A stretch of 33,499 bases of DNA from Acidobacteriota bacterium (GCA_022711715.1 JAKLEC010000001.1:1-33499); one strand, 5' to 3'. Positions 1 through 7,287 are shown, numbered from the stretch's first letter. Notes: generated by a model not told the origin, from the letters alone. A program made the numbers and translations.

Positions 1-2
1 TC

Positions 3-518
3 GAGACAATCAAGGCCAACGACCTCGTCCTGCCGCCGGTCGACACCTGGTTCTCGCGCTGGTTCGTCCTCACCGCCGGCGACATGCAGAAGTTCAACTC
101 CATGACCGTCGCCTGGGGCAGCATCGGGGGCATCTGGGAGATGCCCTTCGTCCAGGTCGTGGTCCGGCCGACGCGCCATACCTTCGGCTTCTTGAACGAA
201 TCCACCGCTTTCACCCTCTGCTCGTTCCCGGCCAAGTACCGCAAGGACCTGGGCATCCTGGGCAGCAAGTCGGGCCGCGACGTCGACAAGATCGCCCTGA
301 CGCGCCTGACGCCGGCGAAGTCGGAAAAGGTGGCTGCGCCCTCGTTCGCCGAGGCCGACCTGGTCTTCGAGTGCCGCAAGATCTACTGGCAGGACCTAGA
401 CCCCGAGCACTTCCTCTCCGAAAGGATCATGCCCAACTATCCCCAGCGCGACTTCCACCGCGTCTTCTTCGGCGAGATCCTGCGCATCCGCGGCAGCGCC
501 GAGTTCCAGAAAAAATAG
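3..518 (+). CDS. Flavin reductase-like (flavoredoxin-type FMN-binding split barrel) protein, 5' end missing
   Basis: The open frame enters from the left edge (first full codon at base 3) and ends at TAG 516-518; about 171 residues are visible and the true start lies outside. The sequence resembles the flavin-reductase-like split-barrel family: near the start it reads WFVLTAGDMQKFNSMTVAWG, the usual strand that packs against FMN, followed by a VVVRPTRHTF strand and a STAFTLCSFP segment. Family members bind FMN non-covalently and act as NAD(P)H:flavin reductases or as flavoredoxins passing electrons to partner proteins in the cytoplasm. The C-terminal part (KIYWQDLDPEHFL, then RDFHRVFFGEIL) is typical of the anaerobic flavoredoxin branch. 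It converges with the beta-lactamase-fold gene downstream. Family is fairly clear; partner and substrate are unknown. Confidence 0.8.
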   Translation, partial: ETIKANDLVLPPVDTWFSRWFVLTAGDMQKFNSMTVAWGSIGGIWEMPFVQVVVRPTRHTFGFLNESTAFTLCSFPAKYRKDLGILGSKSGRDVDKIALTRLTPAKSEKVAAPSFAEADLVFECRKIYWQDLDPEHFLSERIMPNYPQRDFHRVFFGEILRIRGSAEFQKK

Positions 519-622
519 GATCCACTCACAAATTTGTGCAGTATTTGACAGGAAAGACGTGCGATCTGGTGGGACTTAAGCACCTAGAGGGTTTTTATCA
601 AGCCCAGGTGCATATAAGACTA

Positions 623-766
623 AAATTCCAAGCCCCAAGCACCCAATCCCAAATAAATTCCAATGTCCTAAATGAAAGCCATTTTAAGTATCCTTTCTTC
701 ATTTGGGTCATTTGGTCATTGGTGCTTGGTGCTTATTTGGAATTTGGTGCTTGGAAATTGGTGCTT
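623..766. repeat. Imperfect palindrome of gtgcttgg-type words between convergent genes
   Basis: The 308-base gap between two convergent genes holds no gene. The left part (623-676) is built of words such as ccaagccccaagcaccc and aataaattccaa; the right part (697-766) holds the complementary words cattggtgcttggtgc, tatttggaatttgg and ttggaaattggtgc. The two halves are mutually complementary in content but not collinear, so this is a quasi-palindrome rather than a perfect hairpin. The transcripts of both flanking genes would run into it, so it may end transcription from both sides. Confidence 0.6.
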
Positions 767-826
767 CAGTCCTATCAGTTTTTTTAGGGTTCGTTCAAAA
801 TTATTTGAACTGATCTTAGGAACATA

Positions 827-1564
827 CTACTTCTTGCCCGCAGCCAGCAGCCGGAGGGTGTTCTCCACCAGTTCCCAGCCGCCGGGGTCACCGTGGCCCG
901 GGACGATCAGCCGGGCTTCGGTGAAGCGCGCCCTCATCCCGGCCAGACTGGCTGGCCAGGCGGCCAGGTCCGATCCGTCCGTATTGCCCAGGGAGCGGGC
1001 GTCGGCCGGCTTGACGAAGCAACCGCCGAACAGGACTTTTTTACCGGGAATCCAGGTGACGATGTTGTCGACCGTGTGCCCGGCGCCGGGGTGGAACAGT
1101 TCCAGTTCGAGCCCGCCGACCATGAGACGCGTCGAGACGGCGAACGTTTCCTTCGGCGCCTCGACGCCCGCCATCCGCGCCAGCTCGCGCGTCCTGTCCA
1201 GGCCGATCGAGTGGATCCCCCGCTTGTGGACCTCGGACAGGCCGCCAAGGCAGTCGACATGGGAATGGCCGACGATCGCGATCTCCACCTTCGCCTTCAA
1301 CTCCTTCTCCGTCCAGTCGAGCAGCGCGGCCGTCTGCTCGGGGGTCCATGGAGTATCGATCAGCGCGGCATGGCCATTCTCAACGACGATCAGCCCATTG
1401 GCCGGCACCATCCCCCACTCCTCCATCTTCTGACAGGTCACGTGCCGCCAGACTCCCGGCGCCAGGGGGATGATCTCGACGTCATCGCGCAGCACGATCT
1501 TGTCCTGCGCGCCAAGAAGCACAGCCAGGAAGACCAGCCAGGCCGCGAACCGCATTTGCCGCAT
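827..1564 (-). CDS. Subclass B1-type metallo-beta-lactamase, exported
   Basis: A roughly 245-residue protein with an N-terminal signal peptide (hydrophobic AAWLVFLAVLLGA) carries the complete zinc signature of subclass B1 metallo-beta-lactamases. HSHVDC at about residues 100-105 corresponds to His116, His118 and Asp120 plus the Cys121 seen in the CcrA branch; GAGHTVDNIVTW at about 161-172 holds His196; LFGGCFVK at about 179-186 holds Cys221 and Lys224; LGN at 193-195 matches Asn233; VPGHGD at about 222-227 holds His263. The DTPWT segment is also typical. Such enzymes hydrolyse beta-lactams in the periplasm with two zinc ions. Start: an ATG at 1564 has AAGGA nine bases upstream; a TTG at 1573 overlapping the upstream stop is possible. 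It follows another metallo-beta-lactamase-fold gene in the same operon. Membership in B1 is strong; activity on antibiotics is not shown. Confidence 0.88.
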   Translation of the reverse strand: MRQMRFAAWLVFLAVLLGAQDKIVLRDDVEIIPLAPGVWRHVTCQKMEEWGMVPANGLIVVENGHAALIDTPWTPEQTAALLDWTEKELKAKVEIAIVGHSHVDCLGGLSEVHKRGIHSIGLDRTRELARMAGVEAPKETFAVSTRLMVGGLELELFHPGAGHTVDNIVTWIPGKKVLFGGCFVKPADARSLGNTDGSDLAAWPASLAGMRARFTEARLIVPGHGDPGGWELVENTLRLLAAGKK

Positions 1565-1569
1565 CGCCT

Positions 1570-2589
1570 TCAATCCTTTTTCCCGGCCAGCTCGTTATAG
1601 ACCGCCTCGATGTTCGTCGGCAGCAGCCGCTCGCGCTCGAAACCCTTCCATGCAGGCAGTGGGGCCATTTTTTTCGCCTCTTCCAGGCTCTTGCCGGAGG
1701 CGATGGCATCCTTGACCGCTTGGCGGAGCTCGGACAGGTAAGCGGCCATCTTCAGGAGCCCCGATTCGTCGGTGAGCCGGCCGTGCCCGGGGATCACCGT
1801 CTCCACCTCCCAGGAAGCCGCCCTCTCGATCGCGGCGATCCAGTTGGCGGTGTCGGCGCCTGCCTCAACGCCGATGTAGGGATAGCTGCCGGCAAAGAAC
1901 AGGTCCCCCGTATGAAGCACCTTCAGCTTGGGAAAATAGACCAGCGCGTCGCCGTCGGTGTGGGCGCGGCCAAGATGGACGACCTCGATCTCCTGGCCGC
2001 CCAGGAAGACGCTCAGCTTGGACTGGAAGGTGACGGCCGGGTAGACGAAGCACAGTTCCTTCAGCTCCGCCAGCTGCGTTTCGAGCGCCTTGAGCGCCTC
2101 TTCTTCCTTCGGCAACTCCTTGCCGTTCTTCTTCCTGAGCTTTTCCACCTTGAGCTTCTGGGTGGCGATCATCTCGGGCATCTGCTTTTCCATCATGCCG
2201 CGCAGGCGCGGCTCGTTCAGGCTGCGCATGTTGTCGGCGGTGTTCTGCTGGGCGATGATCACCGTCGATGGCGGATAGGCCTGCAGCCCGAAGGTGTGGT
2301 CGCCGTGGTAATGGGTGAGGACGAGAAAGCGGATCGGCCTGCCGCTGACCCTGGCGATCTCCGCCACGATCAGCTTGCCTTCCTCCGGCGTGGTGCCCGA
2401 ATCGACCACCAGCACCCCCTCATCGGTGGCCAGGAAGGCCACGTTGCCGCCTTCCAGTCCCTCGACGAAGTACAGCCCTCCGACAACCGGCACGGCCTTG
2501 ATTTCCTTCGGCATCTCCTGCCCCGCCAGCACTCCCGCCGCCAGGAACATAACGACCATGGCGAAAAAGAACAGGTTTTTTCTTTTCAT
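1570..2589 (-). CDS. MBL-fold metallohydrolase, exported, with a coiled-coil insertion
   Basis: A 339-residue protein starts at ATG 2589, preceded by GGGAG at six bases. The N-terminus (MKRKNLFFFAMVVMFLAAG) is a signal peptide. The metallo-beta-lactamase fold shows HYHGDHT (HxHxDH, two-metal site) at about 105-111, GRAHTDGD for the third histidine, HTGDLFF for the bridging aspartate and IPGHGRL for the last histidine. Between the first and second metal motifs is a Lys/Glu-rich, probably coiled-coil stretch of about 45 residues (about 145-190). This resembles the broad periplasmic MBL group that includes SoxH/PqqB-like proteins and hydrolases of unknown substrate, not true beta-lactamases. Its stop overlaps the possible upstream start of the B1-type gene that follows, so the two are probably co-transcribed. 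Substrate unknown. Confidence 0.82.
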   Translation of the reverse strand: MKRKNLFFFAMVVMFLAAGVLAGQEMPKEIKAVPVVGGLYFVEGLEGGNVAFLATDEGVLVVDSGTTPEEGKLIVAEIARVSGRPIRFLVLTHYHGDHTFGLQAYPPSTVIIAQQNTADNMRSLNEPRLRGMMEKQMPEMIATQKLKVEKLRKKNGKELPKEEEALKALETQLAELKELCFVYPAVTFQSKLSVFLGGQEIEVVHLGRAHTDGDALVYFPKLKVLHTGDLFFAGSYPYIGVEAGADTANWIAAIERAASWEVETVIPGHGRLTDESGLLKMAAYLSELRQAVKDAIASGKSLEEAKKMAPLPAWKGFERERLLPTNIEAVYNELAGKKD

Positions 2590-2662
2590 TTTATCTCCCG
2601 ATATTTGTCGTGAACAATCAAATAGCACAAACGCAAGTTAAAGTAAAAACGTTGGGAGTAGA

Positions 2663-2800
2663 GAGGTGAAGTGGCAGAGAGGTAAAGTGGGAAAGAGGGA
2701 GAGGGACCAAGTAATGGCCTTGGAAGAAATCTCCCAGGACTGTTTCCTGCTCTACCCCTTTACCACTCTATCTCTCTAACCCTTTTCCCTTCTTGCTGAC
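2663..2800. repeat. Palindromic intergenic element, gaggtaaagtgg family, copy 1
   Basis: Left arm words gaggtgaagtgg and gagaggtaaagtgggaaag (2663-2697) are complementary to right arm words ctaccccttta and ccactctatctctcta (2750-2782). The non-palindromic centre (about 2709-2756) holds gaagaaatctcccaggac and tgtttcctg and is homologous to the centres at 6480-6526 and, inverted, at 19062-19110. A 28-base stretch at 2670-2697 is identical to 6449-6476. A tail of actgacact-like words follows (2793-2822). The rest of this 478-base gap also holds an accgt-word stretch (2928-2955, accgtataccgtgaaccg) but no gene up to 3067. Confidence 0.8.
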
Positions 2801-3013
2801 ACTGAAACTGTCACTGACACTTTTCTGGGGAGTAAGGGGCGGTGCTTGTTCTTATGCAATTAGCCGAAACACCCGATAAACTTACAATATTCGGGAAGGC
2901 TTCTTTTCTGTTATGGCTTTGCCGGAAACCGTATACCGTGAACCGTCTGCCGAGTCCCAGCTATTGCCGCTTTCTCGCCTGACTTCCCTCTGACTTTCCC
3001 CCACTTTTCACTC

Positions 3014-3039
3014 TTGATTTCCTCGAAATATTGTATAAT
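3014..3039 (+). promoter_or_regulatory. Candidate promoter with perfect -10 box
   Basis: TATAAT at 3034-3039 is a perfect sigma-70-type -10 box. The best upstream match is TTGATT at 3014-3019, but the 14-base spacing is too short for a standard promoter, so recognition would depend mainly on the -10. It lies about 30 bases before a ribosome-binding site and ATG at 3058-3070. Confidence 0.4.
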
Positions 3040-3067
3040 TCCAGCAATTCTGCTTTTGGGAGGGTCA

Positions 3068-3166
3068 ATGGCAGGGAGCTGGGAAGAAGGGCAAGCGCTG
3101 CGCCGAATTTGGAAAGCGCTCGCTTCTTGTCACGCGTCACGCGTTACGCGTTACGCGTCACGATAG
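3068..3166 (+). CDS. Possible 32-residue leader-like ORF that runs through the acgcgt repeat
   Basis: ATG 3068 is preceded by GGGAGGG at 3058-3064 and by the TATAAT box at 3034. The frame stays open for 32 codons and ends with TAG 3164-3166; its last dozen codons are read from the acgcgt-type repeat. It may be a real small peptide, or the displaced original start region of the membrane-protein gene at 3192, because the ribosome-binding site and start are repeated almost exactly at 3182-3194. The peptide itself matches nothing I recognise. Confidence 0.25.
   Translation: MAGSWEEGQALRRIWKALASCHASRVTRYASR
3129..3162. repeat. Tandem (t/c)(t/c)acgcgt words
   Basis: The stretch gtcacgcgtcacgcgttacg followed by cgttacgcgtcacg consists of four to five near-tandem 8-base words tcacgcgt/ttacgcgt. 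The same words recur at 8364-8379, 10393-10419 and 10514-10534. Confidence 0.8.
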
Positions 3167-3191
3167 CCCGGTAAATTCAAAGGGAGGGCCA

Positions 3192-3650
3192 ATGAAAAAG
3201 CACATCAAACGGCTGCTCATTTTCGCGCTGTTCGCCGTGTCGTTCGGCGGCGGCTGGCTGCACTACGCCTATCACCCGGCGGCCAAGACCGGGTTCGGCT
3301 GGGTGCCGTTCGTCTCAGCCATACTCAGCGTGATCGTCATCCCGGTCCTGTTCATGTTCCGGAAAACGGTCCACTGGGGCTACCTGCTGAACGGCTTCAC
3401 CGCCATCCTCGGCACGGTCACCATGGGGCACTTCTCGTTCGTGCTGGGGCCGCTGTGGGCCGACGTGGCCATCCTGTGGGGCAAGTTCGCCATCGGCCGT
3501 GCCCTGTTCTGCATCGAGGTCTACCCGGCCGACGCCAACCCCAAACCCAGGGGCTGGGCGCTGATCCGCTACCCGAACATGGGCTTCTGGTACGTCCACC
3601 TGGCCCTGTGGGCGCTGGTCTACTGGCTGGGCCACGCCATCTGGAGATAG
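3192..3650 (+). CDS. Small integral membrane protein, family not recognised
   Basis: A 152-residue protein with four likely membrane helices: residues about 8-25, 36-55 (VPFVSAILSVIVIPVLFMF), 62-85 and 128-150. ATG 3192 has GGGAGGG at eight bases, a good site. Between helices 3 and 4 lies a mostly polar loop with a single Cys and several Pro (FCIEVYPADANPKPRGW). I do not recognise the family and see no catalytic motif. A 31-residue membrane peptide gene follows four bases downstream and is probably co-translated. The most likely promoter (3034-3039) is separated from this gene by an acgcgt repeat flanked by duplicated start regions. Confidence 0.7.
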   Translation: MKKHIKRLLIFALFAVSFGGGWLHYAYHPAAKTGFGWVPFVSAILSVIVIPVLFMFRKTVHWGYLLNGFTAILGTVTMGHFSFVLGPLWADVAILWGKFAIGRALFCIEVYPADANPKPRGWALIRYPNMGFWYVHLALWALVYWLGHAIWR

Positions 3651-3654
3651 GAAG

Positions 3655-3750
3655 ATGAACAAGATCAAGCTGTTCAAGCCGCTGTGGTGGGTAGTCCATG
3701 TCCTAGCCATTGTCGGGGTCGCTTGGTTAGGAAAATTCGTCCAATTCTAG
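3655..3750 (+). CDS. 31-residue single-pass membrane peptide
   Basis: ATG 3655 overlaps the end of a GGAAG ribosome-binding site just after the stop of the upstream gene; the frame ends with TAG 3748-3750. The peptide begins MNKIKLFKPLWW and continues as a hydrophobic helix (VVHVLAIVGVAWLG) ending in FVQF. The short basic N-terminus and single helix suggest a small inner-membrane partner of the upstream four-helix protein. The coupling and good codon pattern argue that it is real, but no homologue is recognised. Confidence 0.55.
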   Translation: MNKIKLFKPLWWVVHVLAIVGVAWLGKFVQF

Positions 3751-3766
3751 GCCAGGACAGACTCGG

Positions 3767-3936
3767 CATAAGGCTTAAGGTGTAAGGCGTAAGGTAAAAA
3801 ATAAAACCTTTACGTCGGGAAAAATTGGGGGGAAAGTTCCAACTATTTCGTTTGCTTTCCTTAAACCTTGCACCCTTCGCCCTATGCCAAGTTCGGATCT
3901 CTTCCCTTACGCATAACGCCCTACGCCTTGCGCCAA
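3767..3936. repeat. Palindromic intergenic element with cgtaagg-type arms
   Basis: Left arm 3767-3795 (ggcttaaggtgtaaggcg and neighbours) is complementary to two right-hand stretches: 3860-3889 (ccttgcacccttcgcccta) and 3905-3935 (ccttacgcataacgccc). The centre includes ggaaagttccaactatttcg and a TTTGCTTTCC tail, which can be aligned loosely with the core of the gaggtaaagtgg family. It lies between two convergent genes and holds no ORF of its own. Confidence 0.65.
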
Positions 3937-3953
3937 GCTCGTCATTACCCTTC
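3929..3953. repeat. 25-bp perfect direct repeat, left copy
   Basis: The sequence tgcgccaagctcgtcattac plus ccttc at 3929-3953 is identical to 5314-5338. The two copies bracket the Ntn-hydrolase gene 3952-5223; the left copy supplies two bases of its stop codon. The pair could support deletion or duplication of the gene by recombination. Confidence 0.85.
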
Positions 3954-5223
3954 AGATCACGCCCCAGGAGACCAGCAAGGCCATGACCGCCAGGGAAGAA
4001 AGCGCCAGGACCGTGCAGTGGATGCGGCCGGCCAGGGTCCAGCTGCGGCGCCGCCAGGCCTGCCAGCAGACGACGAGCAGGGCGGCCGTCAGGAGAGCAA
4101 GCATCCAGGGCGATAAGCGCAGGGCACCGGCGATCCAGGGCGATCCCGGGCTGCCGCCCTGGATGGGGATTCGCTGCGGGGCCAGGAGCAGGACCAGGAG
4201 ATAGGCGGCCTGCAGCAGGGAGAGGGCCCCCAGCACGAGGCCGGCGCAGGGAGGCGCCCGCCTGTCCGGCACCCGGCCGGTCACGTTTTTTTTCAGCCGG
4301 CGGAGAAGGGTGCGCGCCCCCCAGAACAGCAGGGAGAACAGCAGGAACCACAGGGCGAGGGAGACGAAATAGAAGGCCTGGCGCGAGGCGGACATCCGCG
4401 CCGCAAGCTTGGGCGGAAACAGGGGGACCGTGTCGAGGCTATGGCGCCCTTTGGCGAGTTCGGCGTCCAGGTCGAACACGAGCTCCCGGCTGAAATCCTG
4501 GAAATGGAAGTAGTGGATCCGCCGGGCGTTCAGGTCCAGGACATAAGAGTATTGGGTGTTCCTCCCGCTCACCGCCCGCAGGATGTCCCGGCAGGCGCCC
4601 ACCGTGGGCGTCCCCAGCCGCGACAGCATCCCAACAGCGGTCCGATAACGCCGGCAGGCGGCCCCGCAATCCTCCGGCGCCGACTGGCGGAAATTCGTGC
4701 AGACCTGGAAGCGGCCGTCGCCGCGGACGATCGGCTCGCCCTCGATGATGATCGAATCCCCGTTCCGGTCGCCGAACATCCACATGGCGGAATAGAGGCG
4801 GATGCGGTGCTTGCGGGCCAGCGCCTCCACTTCGCCGACGGAGGCGCACTCGGCCAGCGCCTTGTCCACGAAATCGAACGGCAGGTCGCCGACATGGATC
4901 CCGTCCGCGCGGGGAGGCACGAAACGCGGCACGGAGAAGCCGTCGATGAAGAGCCCCTGGTCATTCATTCCCCCTTCGCGCTCTTCGGTTTTCCCCGAGG
5001 GATCGAAGGTGCCGAAATAGGCCATGCCGTGGCGCGAGGCATCGCCGGGAATGAACCAGACACGAAGGTTGGCCGCCTGGTTGTCCTCGTTGTTGCCGGC
5101 CAGGACGACGCCCGCCTTCTTGACGATGAAGGCGGTGCAGGCGTGAGCCGGCGGCGAAAGAAGGACGAGGGTGAGGAGAAGAATCAGGGGCGACGCGGGC
5201 GGCAAGCATTTTCGGCGCCTCAT
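3952..5223 (-). CDS. Ntn amidohydrolase (C45 / choloylglycine-hydrolase-like) with C-terminal membrane domain
   Basis: The 423-residue protein begins at ATG 5223 (MRRRKC); an upstream in-frame ATG at 5298 would precede the signal peptide with an unlikely extension. A signal peptide (LILLLTLVLLSPPAHA) ends directly before CTAFIV, so signal cleavage would expose the N-terminal Cys nucleophile typical of linear-amide C-N hydrolases such as penicillin V acylase and bile-salt hydrolase relatives. AGNNEDNQ and the EGGMNDQGLFIDG segment match family active-site strands. The catalytic domain spans about residues 25-280; four or so hydrophobic segments follow (about 295-420). This domain order suggests an envelope-anchored enzyme. 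Substrate is unknown; acyl amides are expected. No clear ribosome-binding site is seen, and the gene is bracketed by 25-bp direct repeats. Confidence 0.75.
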   Translation of the reverse strand: MRRRKCLPPASPLILLLTLVLLSPPAHACTAFIVKKAGVVLAGNNEDNQAANLRVWFIPGDASRHGMAYFGTFDPSGKTEEREGGMNDQGLFIDGFSVPRFVPPRADGIHVGDLPFDFVDKALAECASVGEVEALARKHRIRLYSAMWMFGDRNGDSIIIEGEPIVRGDGRFQVCTNFRQSAPEDCGAACRRYRTAVGMLSRLGTPTVGACRDILRAVSGRNTQYSYVLDLNARRIHYFHFQDFSRELVFDLDAELAKGRHSLDTVPLFPPKLAARMSASRQAFYFVSLALWFLLFSLLFWGARTLLRRLKKNVTGRVPDRRAPPCAGLVLGALSLLQAAYLLVLLLAPQRIPIQGGSPGSPWIAGALRLSPWMLALLTAALLVVCWQAWRRRSWTLAGRIHCTVLALSSLAVMALLVSWGVI

Positions 5224-5264
5224 GACAGTACTACGCGTTGGGTGGGCCGCAGGTTCTCTCCCGG

Positions 5265-5435
5265 GCATTGAACACCGATCGGTCCCGGTCCCGGTCACGG
5301 CCGCGGGGCGCTTTGCGCCAAGCTCGTCATTACCCTTCCGCCGTACGTCGTCTTCCTAGTGCTTTTCTCTTCCCCTACACCTTATGCCCTACGCCTTACG
5401 CCAAGCGCCTTTCACACCGTCCGCCGTACGCCAAG
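5265..5435. repeat. Mosaic of cggtccc, ttacg and acgcc words in a divergent gap
   Basis: The gap between two divergent genes carries several word stretches: cggtcccggtcccggtcacgg (5279-5299, three near-tandem copies), gcgccaagctcgtcattacc (part of the 25-bp direct repeat), and ccctacgccttacgcc with ccgtacgcc at 5388-5431. The last are the same cgtaagg-type words as at 3767-3936, read on the other strand. No ORF of substance is present. Confidence 0.6.
5314..5338. repeat. 25-bp perfect direct repeat, right copy
   Basis: Identical to 3929-3953 over all 25 bases and in the same orientation. It lies about 90 bases upstream of the Ntn-hydrolase start, so the two copies enclose the whole gene. Confidence 0.85.
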
Positions 5436-5456
5436 AACAATCACTGCATTCCATCG

Positions 5457-5462
5457 TATAAT
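5457..5462 (+). promoter_or_regulatory. Candidate -10 box upstream of the EamA transporter gene
   Basis: TATAAT lies 19 bases before the start codon at 5481, so the transcript leader would be only about a dozen bases but would still include the CGGAG ribosome-binding site. I see no good -35 element. The context cGTATAATatcc resembles gTATAATtcc (3034) and cGTATAATgg (6699). Confidence 0.4.
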
Positions 5463-5480
5463 ATCCCCTCCGGAGCCTCC

Positions 5481-6389
5481 ATGAAAAAGCGCATAAGCGA
5501 CCTGGGCATATTTCTACTGCTGCTGCTGACCTTCCTCATCTGGTCCAACTCGTTCATCGCCATCAAGGTGCTGCTGGCGAAGCTGACCGCCTACGACCTG
5601 TTGCGCCTGCGCTTCGTGCCGGTCGCCGCGATCTGCATCGCGCTGGTCCTCGCCTTTCACCGCCGGGAGGCGTGGCGCATCCTGAAGGCCCACCCGGTGC
5701 GGGTGGCGCTGGGCGGCTTCCTGATGGTCATCTCCTACAACATCATGCTGAACTCGGGGATGCGCTATGTCCAGCCCAACGCCGCCTCGCTGCTGATCGC
5801 CCTGAACCCGCTGATCACCCTGCTGCTGGCCGTCCGTTTCCTGGGCGAGCCCTTCACCCGCCGCCGCCTGCTCGGCACCGTGGTCACCTTCGCCGGCCTG
5901 GCCGTGGTGGTCCTGCTGGGACGTGTCGGCGGGGGCGGGGACGTATGGATCCCACTCGCCAAAGTCCCCTACGCCCTGCTGGTGCTCGGCGGCCCGCTCA
6001 GCTGGGCCACGGCGACCGTGATCGTCAAGCCGGCGCTGGAGAACCACTCGCCGCTGGTCTTCAACTTCGTCACCACCGCCGCCGGCAGCCTGCCGCTGCT
6101 GTTCCTGGTCGACCGCCCCTTCCTGGCCAAGGCGCTCTCCCTGGGACCGCTGGAATGGACTGCCGCCGCCTTCCTTTCGATCTTCTGCACCATCATCGCC
6201 TATTCGCTGTGGAACGTCGCCGTCAAGCACTGGCGTGCCTCGAACGTCTCGCTTTTCGTCTACCTGAACCCGCCGCTGACGGCGCTCTTCACCTGGCTGT
6301 TCTTCGGCATCGGGGTCACGATCTGGTTCATTGCCGGGGGAGCAGTGATGCTGGCGGGGATATTGATAGCCACCATGGAAAGAACATAA
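5481..6389 (+). CDS. EamA-family (drug/metabolite) transporter
   Basis: A 302-residue membrane protein with about ten helices arranged as two EamA repeats. The first helix is preceded by MKKRISDLG and contains FLIWSNSFIAIKVLL, the usual EamA opening; the repeat ends with ALNPLITLLLAVRFLGEPF and the second repeat ends with YLNPPLTALFTWLFFG, both showing the hallmark N-P motif before the last helices. ATG 5481 has CGGAG six bases upstream. EamA proteins export small metabolites such as amino acids across the inner membrane; the substrate here cannot be told from sequence. The gene stands alone between two repeat-filled gaps. Family assignment is secure. Confidence 0.9.
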   Translation: MKKRISDLGIFLLLLLTFLIWSNSFIAIKVLLAKLTAYDLLRLRFVPVAAICIALVLAFHRREAWRILKAHPVRVALGGFLMVISYNIMLNSGMRYVQPNAASLLIALNPLITLLLAVRFLGEPFTRRRLLGTVVTFAGLAVVVLLGRVGGGGDVWIPLAKVPYALLVLGGPLSWATATVIVKPALENHSPLVFNFVTTAAGSLPLLFLVDRPFLAKALSLGPLEWTAAAFLSIFCTIIAYSLWNVAVKHWRASNVSLFVYLNPPLTALFTWLFFGIGVTIWFIAGGAVMLAGILIATMERT

Positions 6390-6394
6390 GACAA

Positions 6395-6580
6395 AATTCC
6401 ATGTTCCACATACCACGTTCCATGTTGGAGGGCATTGACGAGATACTAAGTGGCAGAGAGGTAAAGTGGGAAAGAGAAAAAGTGGCGGCCATGCAAAGAA
6501 ATCTTCCGGGCTATTTCTTACTTTACCCCTCTACCACTCTATCTCTCTACCCCTTTTCCTTCTTGCTGACACTGTCACCG
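6395..6580. repeat. Palindromic intergenic element, gaggtaaagtgg family, copy 2, with a ccatgttcc prelude
   Basis: A short word cluster ttccatgttccacataccac and gttccatgttgg (6398-6427) precedes the element. The element has left arm 6449-6476 (28 bases identical to 2670-2697), core 6480-6526 (aagaaatcttccgggctatt, then tcttactttacc) and right arm 6527-6560 (ctctaccactctatctctct). The tail cttcttgctgacactg also matches copy 1. The remaining bases to 6744 hold no gene. Confidence 0.8.
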
Positions 6581-6698
6581 TCACGAAGCAGTTGAAAAAT
6601 CCAATAAATTGAATTATTCAACTATATGAGGCACTGCCGTCAGCCGTCCTGGCGCTTCAGGTGGCGGCGCCACAGGAAACGCCGCGGAGCCCCATCCG

Positions 6699-6704
6699 TA
6701 TAAT
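6699..6704 (+). promoter_or_regulatory. Candidate -10 box for the 6745-8231 gene pair
   Basis: A perfect TATAAT in the context cGTATAATgg lies 40 bases upstream of the ATG at 6745; AGGAGG follows at 6731. No convincing -35 element is seen. Confidence 0.4.
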
Positions 6705-6744
6705 GGATTGCATCGCCCGCGGGATATAAAAGGAGGCCCGAGTG

Positions 6745-7287
6745 ATGAGAAGAACCATCATCTTGCTGTCACTTCTGGCCCTGATCGGTCCATTTACACT
6801 TCCCGGGGCCGCCGGCTCCCCCGCAGAAGCGCTTTTCTCCCGGCTGGAAAAGATCCTTCCAGAGGGATTTTCCAGGCCGACACCGCCCCAGATCTACGGC
6901 ACGGCGGATAACAGGCTCAAGGACGGCTCCATTTTCGACTACATGGACGGCGGCGGGGTCGCCTGGATCGAGCACGGCTACCGGGAGATGTTTCACGCCG
7001 AGTACGCCGGCAAGAACGGACTGGCGGTCACCCTCGACGTCTTCGCAATGGAAACGGCGGACAAGGCGCGGGCCGCCCTGGCCGACGAGCGGATCTGCCC
7101 GGCCGGCGGCGCGGCGGCGCCCTTCGCCCCAGGGGGCCGGGTCTTCCGCTTCCCGCCCGACTATTACACATACTTCCCCGTCAAACGTCTTATAGTATAC
7201 CTTCATGTCAACGACGACCGGCAGGGCGCCCTTCTGGACCGCTTTGCCGCCGACGTCAGGAACATGGTGGAGGAGGAGTCAGAATGA
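6745..7287 (+). CDS. Exported protein resembling DUF6599
   Basis: A 180-residue protein with a signal peptide (MRRTIILLSLLALIGPFTLPGAAGS). The strongest landmark is IFDYMDGGGVAWIEHGYREM at about residues 64-83, which resembles the 'YDYINGGAE' region of the DUF6599 family found in anaerobic bacteria. I recognise no catalytic residues. AGGAGG stands eight bases before ATG 6745; GTG 6742 is a weaker alternative. Its stop overlaps the start of the DUF362 gene by four bases (ATGA), so the two are translationally coupled and likely work together in the envelope. DUF assignment is from memory of a short motif and is moderate. Confidence 0.6.
   Translation: MRRTIILLSLLALIGPFTLPGAAGSPAEALFSRLEKILPEGFSRPTPPQIYGTADNRLKDGSIFDYMDGGGVAWIEHGYREMFHAEYAGKNGLAVTLDVFAMETADKARAALADERICPAGGAAAPFAPGGRVFRFPPDYYTYFPVKRLIVYLHVNDDRQGALLDRFAADVRNMVEEESE

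Noticed and set aside
827..5223. Antibiotic-resistance island formed by the B1 enzyme and the penicillin-acylase-like hydrolase
   Set aside because: The two genes are separated by unrelated membrane genes and repeats, have no mobile-element genes, and the Ntn hydrolase need not act on penicillin.
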